Assembly (NCBI GenBank): GCA_000507305.1 | Contig: DF239145.1 | Location: forward strand, 129,735-193,734 | Length of the DNA stretch: 64,000 bases | Source: Breviolum minutum Mf 1.05b.01 | Taxonomy: Eukaryota; Sar; Dinophyceae; Suessiales; Symbiodiniaceae | Direction: 5' to 3' | Shown: positions 55,301 to 64,000 of the stretch, piece by piece | How positions within the stretch are numbered: position 1 is the stretch's first letter | Layout of the letters: each line of letters begins with the position of its first letter | Program-made: the position numbers and the translations under genes | Notes under the pieces: generated by a model | What the model was told of the DNA's origin: nothing | Database searches by the model: none | Seen by the model: the letters and a program-made list of their open reading frames with translations, nothing else

Positions 55301-56692
55301 TGGCATTGGGGGCAACCATGAGATTCCCGTGGATCTGAGCGAAACGCACGACTCAAAGGTGACGCGTCACTTGACCTCACGATTCCAGCCCGCACCAACG
55401 CTCATCAAGCAGCGTATCGAGAAACTCATCGAGCGAGAGTCACTGGACCGGTATGGTATTGAGGGTGCGGATAGCAACAGTAGCAAATGAAGGTTTACAG
55501 GGTTCCCCAAATGGTGGTTGGTAGATCCAAATTAAATGATATACTTTTGCAGTTCAGGTCTCTTTTGCAAAGCTTCAGATGAAACTTTTGGATTTCTTTC
55601 TCCAAGTTGGACATTTGTTTTCTTTTCCGATCTCAGTGGCTTACTAAACTCATGTTTTTTTAAAATCCTGGGAAGCTCTAAGCCAATCCAAAGGATCGGA
55701 TCGTGTCATGGGACGTGTCCCAAAGTGAATGCGGCTTCGTTTTAGTGATGTTTTTTTTGGATTTATTGTGATACATGTGAACATGATTCGTGATTTTACT
55801 GTATACGAATATACGCATCAGTGTTACACAATGTCACACCTGTATATCTGCTTATATAGAGAGGGGGAGAGAAAAAAAAAAGAGACAAATTGAGGAAGCA
55901 AACATAAGAGCATTCTTATTTTTAGGTGGATGGTTGGTGGAGATGTCATTTTATTTCAATGAGATAGCTGGCCGTGCAGGTGCATCCTACAAAAAATATA
56001 TGCATCTTAAGCACCGAGTTAAGCTTGCAAGCACCTAAAATCGTTGATGGAGAAGGCCCTCCAGCACCGCGTCTTTCGCTACAATGGTCATCTGTGGACC
56101 AAGGTATCTGGAAAGATCTCAAGGAGATAGGACTGCAACTGCACGGATTTGGAGCTGTGAATGGCTCGATCTCCGGGAAAAGCGGGGCTGGAGTTACATG
56201 TTGGCAAAAAAGTGTCTGGGGTGTTTACTCTGATATATATATATATATAAAGTGAATAATGGACAGTTCCGGCTTATGCCTAAGAGATGCTTTGAGGATA
56301 CAACCATGATACGAACAAATTTTGCTTAGCAGATGATTCCAACTCGCTAGTCATGATATAGAAAGCTCATGTTTGGATGTGCTGTTAACATACCTCACTT
56401 GGAGTGCGAGAGAAATTGATAAACCGAATTCCATGCCATTTTGGGCACGGAAGGGTCATTCCCAAGCTCTTCATAATTATAGATGACATAAATAGAAATA
56501 TGTGCATATATATATATAGAGATAGACCTACATATTATAATTACAGTAGATATGCAACATAGTTTTATATAGGCAAACACCTTGGGATCCATTGCAGCTT
56601 TTTTTTTTCAAATATCCAAAACAGATCTCAACTTGGTTTTCCAATCGTTAAGACACAACTTGGCCAGGAGAGTCTACAACTACTTGGCCTAG
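33084..56692 (+). CDS. CUL3-like: Cullin (CUL3-like), tandem copy B
   Basis: Same family as copy A, 46 exons seen, about 730 residues joined by phase; CUL3 proteins are usually near 770, so a short N-terminus is missing. Exons: 33084-33150, 33946-33995, 34249-34270, 35188-35236, 36034-36089, 36233-36292, 36621-36662, 37118-37158, 37629-37665, 37866-37931, 38353-38409, 38945-38998, 39761-39793, 40260-40301, 41463-41527, 41873-41917, 42528-42579, 43316-43343, 43650-43728, 43962-44001, 44559-44606, 45106-45149, 45444-45504, 45855-45887, 46483-46534, 46763-46813, 47371-47410, 48093-48131, 48476-48508, 49037-49106, 49365-49395, 49657-49697, 50163-50208, 50595-50641, 51065-51097, 51270-51332, 51539-51613, 52000-52061, 52472-52517, 52958-52978, 53336-53389, 53936-53956, 54351-54389, 54836-54859, 55359-55450, 56653-56692. 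No stop interrupts any exon. Confidence 0.9.
34954..35035. repeat. (GA)n microsatellite with one ambiguous base
   Basis: Two AG-dinucleotide tracts flank AGTAGATNCAAGAAGAAG. There is a single N at 34995. It lies in the copy B intron between 34270 and 35188. Confidence 0.9.
37036..37070. mobile_element. Minimal palindrome of the GTTTCCAAAAATA family
   Basis: GTGTTTCCAAAAATAA is followed by three G and then the exact reverse complement. This equals the terminal repeats of the 8952-9044 element with the interior deleted. It lies in copy B just before the exon at 37118. Confidence 0.7.
37159..37628 (+). other. Copy B-specific intron
   Basis: A 470-bp GA-AG intron splits the sequence that is a single 81-base exon (2821-2901) in copy A. 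The two copy B pieces sum to 78 bases, one Leu codon fewer than copy A. Confidence 0.75.
41463..45887 (+). CDS. CUL3-like: Copy B exons: middle stalk up to the cullin-homology core
   Basis: Ten exons with the same lengths as in copy A. Landmarks: ELCDEEWIQVHYKTLIHMEN (from 41463), CAWMFHCDKIEDLER (41873-41917), MYLLFSRVPVTLKEVQK (42528-42579), VMMDCMCEAG (43316-43343), RDVLNDPDKVKDPVSFITA (from 43650), YDRFVKESFKESK (43962-44001), DFQLALKQAFESFLNK (44559-44606), DTRTAQYLSLYVDDQ (45106-45149), FRKGLKGMSSDSEVDTALEQ (45444-45504) and VVTVFRFLQDK (45855-45887). Donors are GT, GC, GC, GA, GT, GA, GT, GT, GT, GC. The segment KGLKGMSSDSEVDTALE fits the cullin KG-KGL-E-EVE--LDK consensus. Confidence 0.9.
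42686..42782. mobile_element. MITE-like element, family 'AAATGGTGGTACCCCCCAATC', copy 2
   Basis: Nearly identical to 31365-31463 over about 95 bases (TTTAAATGGTGGTACCCCCC, CTCCACCCCAAGTG, TCATTTTTAGTAGGAAAACC). The 3' arm is altered: GGGGAAACCCACCATTTTAG replaces the GGTACCACC form. It lies in the copy B intron 42580-43315. Confidence 0.75.
43419..43520. repeat. Small palindromes around GTTAATT
   Basis: AGGAGTTAACTTCAATTAAC and its mirror form a perfect short palindrome at 43419-43442. A related GTTAATTGGAATTAACTC follows at 43502-43519. It lies in the copy B intron 43344-43649; function unknown. Confidence 0.4.
45645..45778. mobile_element. MITE-like element, family 'GATACTGTTGATGGAAGAA', copy 2
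   Basis: Starts ATGATACTGTTGATGGAAGA, contains GTAGGTAGTTTATCC and CCCAGGTGGTTGTTGGGGAT, and ends CCTTCAATAGTATCAT. It lies in the copy B intron 45505-45854. Confidence 0.75.
46248..46365. mobile_element. MITE-like element, family 'GATACTGTTGATGGAAGAA', copy 3
   Basis: Ends ATTTCTTCCATCAACAGTAG and shares ATTTACAGGATTTAATACATCCAAGGTGG-like interior with the other copies. Its 5' arm (CATTGATGGCTAAAG) is degraded. It lies in the copy B intron 45888-46482. Confidence 0.6.
46483..49697 (+). CDS. CUL3-like: Copy B exons: cullin-homology core
   Basis: Eight exons. Landmarks: DVFENFYKQHLSRRLLT (46483-46533), RSVSDEAERSMISKLK (46763-46813), ECGHQYTSKLEGM (47371-47410), FQDMKLSEDIMKQ (48093-48131), YKSSFASPAIS (48476-48508), a variable exon ending SSASSAIDLK (about 49037-49106), VSVLTSGFWPG (49365-49395) and PPGSPCELPAEVQ (49657-49697). 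The acceptor before 48476 reads CCAAG then ATACAAG, one of the few that break the AG-G rule. The variable exon is 13 codons longer than in copy A and Ala/Ser-rich. Confidence 0.9.
48291..48400. mobile_element. MITE-like element, family 'GATACTGTTGATGGAAGAA', copy 4
   Basis: Starts ACATACTGTTGATGGAATAA and ends TTTCTTCCATCAACAGTATT. The interior ACCACCTTGGATGTATCAAA is in the opposite orientation to copy 3. It lies in the copy B intron 48132-48475. Confidence 0.7.
50163..56692 (+). CDS. CUL3-like: Copy B exons: C-terminal domain with neddylation site
   Basis: Fourteen exons. Landmarks: ECCSRFETFYLAKHTG (50163-50208), RKLFWQPQHGFADLK (50595-50641), AQMPKTKHELN (51065-51097), VTTYQMCILMLFNQQSTLSY (from 51270), DLSLRTNIPLDELKRHLMSL (from 51539), AKILVKLGDAKEKKELEDSD (from 52000), FTVNPQFESKLFRIK (52472-52517), VPLVQLK (52958-52978), the linker ending DVPATVEE (53336-53389), DRKHLVE (53936-53956), AVVVRVMKSRKTL (54351-54389) and EHNQLVME (54836-54859). 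Last come VTRHLTSRFQPAPTLIKQRI and on (55359-55450) and the terminal exon HNLARRVYNYLA with stop TAG (56653-56692). The NEDD8-acceptor-type lysine is codon 54372-54374. Reading past the donor at 55451 would give a false stop at 55488. Confidence 0.9.
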
Positions 56693-57963
56693 TGGCGCAT
56701 TCACTCCAATCGCTGCCTACTTGGATGATCCAGGGGGTCAGGCACCATAATCATAGATGACTATGCAACTATAGAATGTATATATGTATATACAGTTATA
56801 TAATTATATACATATCTATACTTGTGCATGATTTGATATGACATTCAAAGCATTAATGATCGTGCTGGTGAAAAAAAACACTTCACTGCGGCGTGACCAT
56901 CCAAACAGAAGTCTCCGGCTTGGATAGCTGGGATGGCTGAAGACTTTAAGATTTATGCGGGAGTTTGTTCCCGGGAAAATCTACGAGCATGGCTATACAG
57001 GTAACAAATATGCAAGGCCAATTTCAACGAAGCAGGGACATGATTATATAGAGGTAGTAAAGAAAGCAAACCTTTTGAGGTCATTAGTTCAGTTAAGCCT
57101 GTTGAACCAACATCAGACGACCACTTTCAAGGGGTAAAACTTGGAATCGTGATGTCTTGGCCTCAAAACACAGATGGCATATCAATTCAATTTGCAAAGA
57201 TCCTTGACGATAGTAGATGTCGACAGCTTGTTGGTGAAGAAGGATGAAGAAGGTATATTTAAATAGTGTATTCCTCCCGAATTTGAGTTGGAAGTAGGTC
57301 ACAAGTCATAACATTCAATCGCTTGGCTGACTTCAGGATTAACCCAATATGACTCTGTTTTTTTCTTGCTGGCCTTTCAAGTGTCAAAAACATCATACAA
57401 AATGATGAGCACTTGCAAATCAGAACAATCAAGCGCACTTTGGAAAGGATGTCATCCCGGGTCACGCATTGCGATCCGCCGGCCAAACGGGCTGGTTTCT
57501 GGCAGCTGAACGGCAGAAACGACTCTTTTTCTTCATTTTTTAGAGAGATGTGTCTTTAACTGCATGATTGAAGTCCTAATATCCCATTACTGAGGACCAA
57601 GGCGATACAAGACGACCCCTGGCTTGAGGGGTCTTCATGTGAATCATGTGAAATCTTTCCAAAACAGATTGGAATTCATAGTGTCATACAGGGTTGGTGT
57701 TTCTGTCTCAGGGTCTATGTTGCCACATTCCAATTGATCGTGCTGACCGTTTCCTGCCTAAAAAGTCATTGGGGAGAAGTTTCACTTAAGGTGGCGCAAG
57801 CGCCTTGAGTTTTTAGCATCACCCACCTAGTTTCATCAAAAAATCGTTAATTATCTAAAATGAAGAAAAACATGATCAACGAAAAAACGCTTCAAAAGTC
57901 ATTCCCCTCAAGGACAAACGGGTGATGTTTTAGCATGTTTTAGCTATTTCTCAAGGTTTCACC

Positions 57964-58020
57964 ATGCACAGCAACCCACCGGATTCCGGAGCAACCCGAT
58001 TTCGCCTCGGAGGGCCCCGG
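57964..58020 (+). CDS. Possible first exon of the kelch gene
   Basis: MHSNPPDSGATRFRLGGPR followed directly by GTGACA, a usable GT donor. The sequence is CpG-rich compared with its surroundings and the ATG is preceded by TTTCACC. No homology is recognised, so this rests on composition and position only. Confidence 0.2.
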
Positions 58021-59460
58021 TGACACCAGAAAAGATGCGACACCCGGGAGATGTGTCCAACCAGAAGTAGGGTGGATAGGGATTTGATAGGGAAGGTAGT
58101 GGTATGATGATTTTGATGTCATATGAGCTGCTCATATGTGATACAGTACGTGATCTGATAGGCCGATAAACTTTCGCATGTGATTAGGATACTTAGGAAT
58201 TAAGACTGGAAGAAGTGTTGTGTAAAGTTATAGTTTCAGGGTTAAGAGGAATTTAAAAAAGTGATAATACAGCAGTGAGTGTTGTAATTTTGTATGTTGT
58301 ACTGCATACCGGACGCCAAACTCAAGAGCTGAAGAGGCATCGTATTGGTTTTGTTGGTTACCAGAGTCGCTGTAAAATTGCCATGGGGATTTGGAGGAGC
58401 GTTACCAAATGTTGGGAAACAACACAGCCACACTGGTTTTTCAATCTATCCAGCACATGCCGTCCCGTTTTTTTTTTTTCCGGGATCCAAAGAAGATAAA
58501 TGGCTGAATGTGGGGAGGAAATCTTTGAGGTACACTGCCTTCCTGTAAGCCTTTTGTGTGAGAACAAGTGAGATGTTGGATAACATTGCCCAGACCGTTT
58601 CCTGAGATGTTCAGTCAAGTCAGTAGATTGTAATTCAAATGCATTTAATAAATGGCTAGTGTATCGTACTGTAAAATAGGTGCTACGCATTTAGATAACG
58701 TATGATATGTGCCTGCTAATGATGCAATGTATCCCTAGTGTGGCATTAAACATGTGTTGTAATTGTAGCCGCTATCATGCCCACCACTTCGAGTGCAATA
58801 TCTTGGCTCGGTTGTTGCCAAACAAAACAAGCAACCACAGAAATCAACATATCCTCAAGCGCAAGAAAAGCAAGACAACCAACAAGCCTTCAGACATTGA
58901 AATTATGCAAACTTGCTTTTTCGTCACACAAAAAGCCCAACTTACCCTTCCTCAGCCCTTCCTCCGAAAATCCACCAAAAAGGATTGGAATCATTTATCA
59001 TCGTCATGGTTTACACGACATTTCTTTGCAAATGGTCCACTAAACCTGGAGGAATCACTGACAGGTCCACCTCCTATTGGAACTTGGTTTCCCGTTTCGC
59101 GCCAAATGAAGACCTCATAGCTGAGATTCCGTTGGGTCGGATGGCATTCGAGGCCTGAAAAAATGGGAAGTTTCATTTAAAGTAAGCAAGGGGAATATGG
59201 AATGAATGAATGAATGAATGAACATGTGTTTTTTGGATAATGACTTATACTCATTATTATATTATTATACTCCTTTTATTTGAAGCAAAGATGGCAAAGT
59301 ATTCTCATCAGCCTATTTTCAACTTGGGGGGTTGTAGTTGGATATTTAACAGAAACACCTAGTTGGCATTTGTCAACCTGGATCAACGAAACGATTCATG
59401 GTTGTGCTGTATTGGCTGATGGGAGCAATTGAATCTCTTTTGCCTACGGAGTCTTTAACA

Positions 59461-59463
<3 letters not shown>

Positions 59464-59529
<66 letters not shown>
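59464..59529. repeat. (ATG)n microsatellite
   Basis: Twenty-two uninterrupted ATG units, the complement of the repeat unit at 27886-28164. The resulting poly-Met frame is an artefact. Confidence 0.95.
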
Positions 59530-60353
59530 ATTCGATTGTTGTTTTTGTTTTGATAGGCATGGTAAGCTGTTTATCCCAAACCATCGCATCCGGCAGGGAC
59601 TCAACTATCCTTGTTGGGAGCTCTTGGATTGCCAGGGCGAGGTGGATCTGGTGGAAGGGGCGATTTCACCCCCGTGTTTTTGTTTTGCGTTTTCTGAATG
59701 TTGGTTAATTTTCCCCCAAAAAAGCACGGGTGTTTTTGGGTCAAACATCAGAAAGCAGGATTTGGGGGGGTTGGATTCTTTGGAAGATTCAAACTTTTGA
59801 TGTCTTAACTTACACTCCCTGAAACTAACATGGCCCCAGGCCATCCCAAAAGGAAACTAGTGTTTGAACCATTCATTTCAGGTGCTATGTCAGTTCCAGG
59901 AGGGGTATATAGCTGATTTTCTTATGGAAGTGAAATGAATCAGTGAAGTGATACGGTAAACAAGTGTGTGCCAAGTAGTAGATAGCTCAATCACTACTCT
60001 CCCGAATTCAAACCTGTAGGATGTGTTTTCAAGAAGTCCACTATCTAACATAGGTCCAACACCAATTGCCATCTTCCATCTTCCAAGTAGCAATTCCCGG
60101 AGCCTGATTACAGACATTCATCACCAATCCAACGAGCTGCACTTGTATTACTAAGGACAGTTCTGATGAATTCTGATCCGAGCACATTTACCACCCGCTC
60201 ATTATCTCAACTTTAGTATTATACACATCACCAATTCATCCAATTCAGTGATATTGATACATCATTATATTATCTTATTACAGTAGGGTTTATTTAATCT
60301 ACAAAAACTATTAGCGCATCGATCCTATCCTTGGAATCACCGACCGAAACCAG

Positions 60354-63300
60354 GTACCGCAGAGCAGGTCGGGCCACACCTGCGCCTTGTACAACAACCG
60401 GTGCCCGGTGAATGTGTCATTAATGAGTCTACTGTCCTGCCTGGAACTGACATAGCACCTGAAAAATTGATGCTTGGAAGTTGGAAGACGATCCTTCCCT
60501 TTTGGGAAGGCCTAGTTTTTGAAAGGTTATGTTACGTTAGTTTTAGGGAGGGTAGGATTTGTGTTGATAAGGTTTGTGAGATTGAAATTGTATATTTGGC
60601 ATATCTTGCAAGATTATATGGATGCAGCTCAATTGGCAGAAATTGATGGGAATCCTCAAGGCATTCATCACCTGAACTAAAACTTGAAGGAATTGCCACC
60701 GTGCCATTTGCAGGTACCTCTATATCTTTGGTGGTTTCGATGGTTCCAGTTGCTTCGATGACTTGTACGTTTTGGACTTGGAAACAAGGCGCAACAAAAG
60801 CGAACGAAAGTGGAACGTTGTCACTACGTATAGGTTCAATGGATAGGTGCACTTTGTAGCTGCGCTTAGAGAGCAATTCATGTTTTCATTTCACAGAAAA
60901 TCAATTGGATGGTGTAGGGACAAGGCAAGACATACATTGTATATAAATTATAAGTTATATATATATATATATCTATATATAAATACGCTGTATATATCTA
61001 TGTATAGATGTATATATTGCCAATTGCGTTCTCAATGGTGATATTTTACCTCCCACCTGTTTATCAGAAGAAACATCCATTGTTTGAAAACATTGAAAGA
61101 AGATCCAGGCTCTGGCGTCGTATCGAAGCACGTGGCGAGCGGCCGCAGGGAGGCTTAGCTCCAAAATCGTTGGAGCACAGATGTCCTAGCGAGAAATGGT
61201 GGATAAAGGTCTGGTGAAGTTCAGTGCATGAGATAATGATATACAATGTTACTTATTAACGTCTATTGTGGTTTCAAAGCTTTTTTTATTTTCACCCTAA
61301 AAAATTTGGGGAAGATGAATGAAACCATTTTGACTCATATTTTTTCAGATGGGTTAGTGAAAAACCACCAACGAGGAGCAGACCTCACACACCGAGGTCC
61401 GGCCGTGCGTCGCATTCTGCAGTGACAGATGAGCTTGCTGGAGTGCGCACCATAGTGGAACATCATGTGGACAAGGGGTTATTAAATTACACCCCCCCAA
61501 AACTAACATAGCAACATAGCACCTGAAAATGGACCCCTTGGAAGATGCGATTCATATTGGAAAACATCCATTTTCAGGTGCTATATTGCTATGTTAGTTT
61601 CAGGGAGGGTACTCATTTTGGGGGAATCAACCAATATGAATTTATGGTAATTTTGAGGGATTTCCCGAAAATAACAATGCATTGTTTGGGTTGGTAATAT
61701 AATCATAATGACCCCTGTAAAAGGCAAATAAAAACAAGAAGAGGTGGATTTAGTTCTTGAGTTTCTCAGCCAGAGGTTCTGCTAAAAAAAGGTGCACACA
61801 ATTTGTGCAAGTTTCATGTGGCGCCAACATGTTTTCATTCTAACGATACTTAAGAGCAATGAACCAAATGAAGCCAAATGATTCAAGCGATGGATTCTAT
61901 CAGCTCAAATTGTTTGGTTGGAAGATAAACACATCCTTTTGAGATGGTCCCTTTTGAGGGGACATGTTAAATTTTGCGGGGGGCATATAATACGTATACT
62001 ATATATACACACACCCATCACATAAGTTCTCCAGTCACGGCATTGTGGGGACCGCAAAAAATTGAGGTCATGTACATCTTTGGCGGTTCTGGCTCTCATT
62101 TCGGCCTCTTGACCAAGTTTGGAAAAAGGGATTTTCATGGATTTTCACCGTTGGGTCGCTTTTTTTTTCTTTTCTCCCAAGGGTTTTGTTTCCCTTTTTT
62201 AAGAGGACAGGCCATGGAAAAGGGGAAGATTCTTTACCAATTTTGGTCTTCCATGATGCCGATGTTTTTTAGAGGCAACCACGCTGAGAGTGATTCACTT
62301 CAGGTTTTCAAGGAGAGACCTTTAAGGTTTCCAAGAAGGAGTAGAGTTCACCGGAGTTGTGATGAAAAAAGTTTGCTTATTTGATGCATTCATACAAGTT
62401 TACACAGCTTTTAAACAATGACAACTCCTCAAAAATTCGATGTAATTCCGTTTTTTTTTCTTCATTGGTTGATTTTCTACGTGCCAGTTGAACCGCTGGA
62501 AGGTTACACCAACAAACGTGACCTTTGCGAGTTCTGCTTCGAAACCGAAGTGTGGCGGTTGTTGTCCAACCCTGTGGAGGCGTCTTGGTGTCTGGAGGTT
62601 TGTAAGTTGGCCCGATGTGAGGGATGTTCCAGGGGGAGATTAATACTATTTAATATAATATGATATAATATAATATGATATAGTACGATATAATACGATA
62701 TAATATAATGTAATGATAATATATACTGTACATAGTGTTACCGATGTTTGGTTCATGCTGCAACCATGTCTAGTCCCAATAATTAGCCACACCAACATAA
62801 ATTAGAAATGAGATTGGAGGCATACTATGTAGGCATGTGCCGTGCCATCGAACATGCTTAAGTTGTTACTAAATTATTGCCTTTCACTGGTGTTTTAGTG
62901 GAATGCTGCTGTTCATGGCTGACATCCTGCACTCGTTGTTGTTGATTGAAACGCCAAGCACCAATCACGGTTCGTGAATTTCTGAATCCAACTAAAGAAC
63001 AGAGCATTGCTGGCACGTCCCTAGTAGGGGATTGACACTACCCTGTCCAATATAGGAAATATAAGTATACATCACAATTCATGATGAGAAGCCATGTTAA
63101 CCCACCAATATCATGGGATAGGATTCAGCGCGTTTTGGAAGCTCTATCATCGCTGCAACTGATGAGGATACACCCAGTGCTCGCTATGGTCAAAGCATGG
63201 TGGCCTATCAACAAGGTGCGCGCTCCAACGGTGTTTTTCGGCTTCATGTCCAGGCATCTCCTTTCAGGCTTTGCTGAGGGGATTGTTGTTCAATGAAGTT

Positions 63301-63390
63301 AGTAATGAAGTCACTAGATTGTTCCACGATCCCGGAGAAGGTGCCTATTTGTTGGTGGTGATTGCCGGAGAGACAGCAATCCAGACATAC
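60354..63390 (+). CDS. Kelch-repeat (beta-propeller) protein, ends uncertain
   Basis: Kelch repeats form propeller blades that bind protein partners. Eight small exons fit together by phase: 60354-60400 VPQSRSGHTCALYNN; 60714-60788 YLYIFGGFDGSSCFDDLYVL then DLET; 61109-61144 LWRRIEARGERP; 61397-61430 SGRASHSAVTD; 62067-62103 VMYIFGGSGSHFG; 62503-62579 YTNKRDLCEFCFETEVWRLL then SNPVE; 63167-63215 DTPSARYGQSMVAYQQ; and about 63341-63390 CLFVGGDCRRDSN. This repeats the kelch pattern R-GH-A / YIFGG / DLY-LDLET-W / G--P---R three times. Donors include GT, GC and GA, as in the cullins. The borders of the third and last exons are uncertain. No BTB, coiled coil or other partner domain was seen; the protein may start upstream or continue past 63390. 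Confidence 0.8.
60430..60556. mobile_element. Palindromic repeat in a kelch intron
   Basis: CCTGGAACTGACATAGCACC at the left end pairs imperfectly with the right end, GGTTATGTTACGTTAGTTTT and AGGGAGGGT. It belongs to the same family as 61491-61610. It sits in the intron 60401-60713. Confidence 0.55.
61491..61610. mobile_element. MITE-like palindrome in a kelch intron
   Basis: Arms AACTAACATAGCAACATAGC plus ACCTGAAAATGGA face TCCATTTTCAGGTGCTATA and TTGCTATGTTAGTTTCAGGG. This is the best-preserved member of the family also seen at 6745-6841. It sits in the intron 61431-62066. Confidence 0.8.
62650..62725. repeat. TATAA/TATGA-rich low-complexity tract
   Basis: Degenerate repeats of TAATATAATATGATA in the kelch intron 62580-63166. 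Confidence 0.8.
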
Positions 63391-63895
63391 AGTATCACTT
63401 CTGGTCAGACTATATCTTTTCTACACTGAGAAATGATTGCAAAAAGCAACGATTATCAATTCATGAATCATTTAACAAACAAATAGATACTACAGTCAAC
63501 AGCTTTTTGTAGGCGCAGCTCAACTCTATTGAAAATTGAACCAATTGATATGAGAGAAAATTGCCAGAGTTGATGAAAAGTCTGGCATCGGAATTCCCAT
63601 CGAATCTTTCACGACACCTTGCGCGGCCTTGACAGAAGCTGTCATCTTTGGATGACTTTTGCATGCCATTCATTGCACAGCGCTCACAAGCCTACCACTA
63701 ATCCATATGTTCATGTCAATCTTCATACCTTCATCTTCGACTCACACTCAAATCAATCACCTTTTGAAATTATAATCAACTATATTATGATTCATAGTTC
63801 ATGATTCCCAGCATCTTGTATTTGATCGCTTTTTGTGCCTTACTTAGGCACTTTGTGATCTTTGTTTCCCTTCTCAGCGTTGTTTGTTGTCAGCC

Positions 63896-63949
63896 ATGGC
63901 TTTGCGCCGTTGCGCTGCAATGCTTTTGCCTTTGGCCATGGCTGGGCAG
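63896..63949 (+). CDS. Possible first exon of a secreted or membrane protein
   Basis: ATG at 63896 opens MALRRCAAMLLPLAMAGQ, with a basic start and a hydrophobic core like a signal peptide. A GC donor (GCGTGG) may follow at 63950; unspliced, the frame stops after 24 codons. Upstream TTCTCAG and TTGTCAG could accept the trans-spliced leader. The gene, if real, continues beyond the right edge. Confidence 0.3.
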
Positions 63950-64000
63950 GCGTGGGGATCAGGATAACATTCAACGACCTCAGCCGACCTCGCCCTCAAA

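Larger units (their letters stand above)
56693..60353. other. Region between cullin copy B and the recognised kelch exons
   Basis: About 3.7 kb in which I cannot assign exons with confidence. Candidate coding-like patches by CpG richness are 57455-57525, 57964-58020 (ATG at 57964 opening MHSNPPDSGATRFRLGGPR, then a GT donor) and 59553-59640. One or more may be 5' exons of the kelch gene. The rest is AT-rich, with an (ATG)n microsatellite at 59464-59529. Confidence 0.5.

Overview
The window is nuclear DNA of a dinoflagellate, most likely a Symbiodiniaceae-type coral symbiont. I base this on four things. Coding sequence comes in dozens of very short exons. Introns start with GT, GC or GA and nearly always end in AG followed by an exonic G. 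A complete dinoflagellate spliced-leader (DinoSL) sequence is embedded at 15100-15121. Palindromic MITE-like repeats and (TA)n tracts are abundant. All genes I can support lie on the plus strand.

Two head-to-tail copies of a cullin gene (closest to CUL3 by eye) fill most of the window. Copy A runs from the left edge (first recognised exon at 176; its 5' end is outside) to a stop at 29062, in 42 recognised exons. Copy B runs from 33084 (first recognised exon) to 56692, in 46 recognised exons. Both keep the N-terminal cullin repeats, the cullin-homology core and the C-terminal neddylation site, and both end in VYNYLA. Exon lengths and phases match almost exon for exon. However, about 16 of 40 homologous introns use a different donor dinucleotide in the two copies, and copy B has one intron that copy A lacks.

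The most striking element lies in one intron of copy A (14956-19633). A full DinoSL is followed by about 3.5 kb of decayed coding sequence resembling the large (L) polymerase of non-segmented negative-strand RNA viruses (Mononegavirales-like), including the palm motifs. Copy B's equivalent intron is only 465 bp and lacks it. The simplest reading is that an L-type mRNA carrying the host spliced leader was reverse transcribed and inserted here. It is broken by at least six frame changes.

From about 60.35 to 63.4 kb there is a kelch-repeat (beta-propeller) gene in small exons. CUL3 ligases often use kelch proteins as substrate adaptors, but no BTB domain is visible here. At the right edge a signal-peptide-like start (63896) may open another gene. 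Introns and spacers hold several palindromic repeat families, microsatellites and an assembly gap (27979-28032). No tRNA, rRNA or CRISPR array was seen.

All exon borders were placed by hand, by aligning the two copies with each other and with known cullin family motifs, so individual borders may be off by a few bases.
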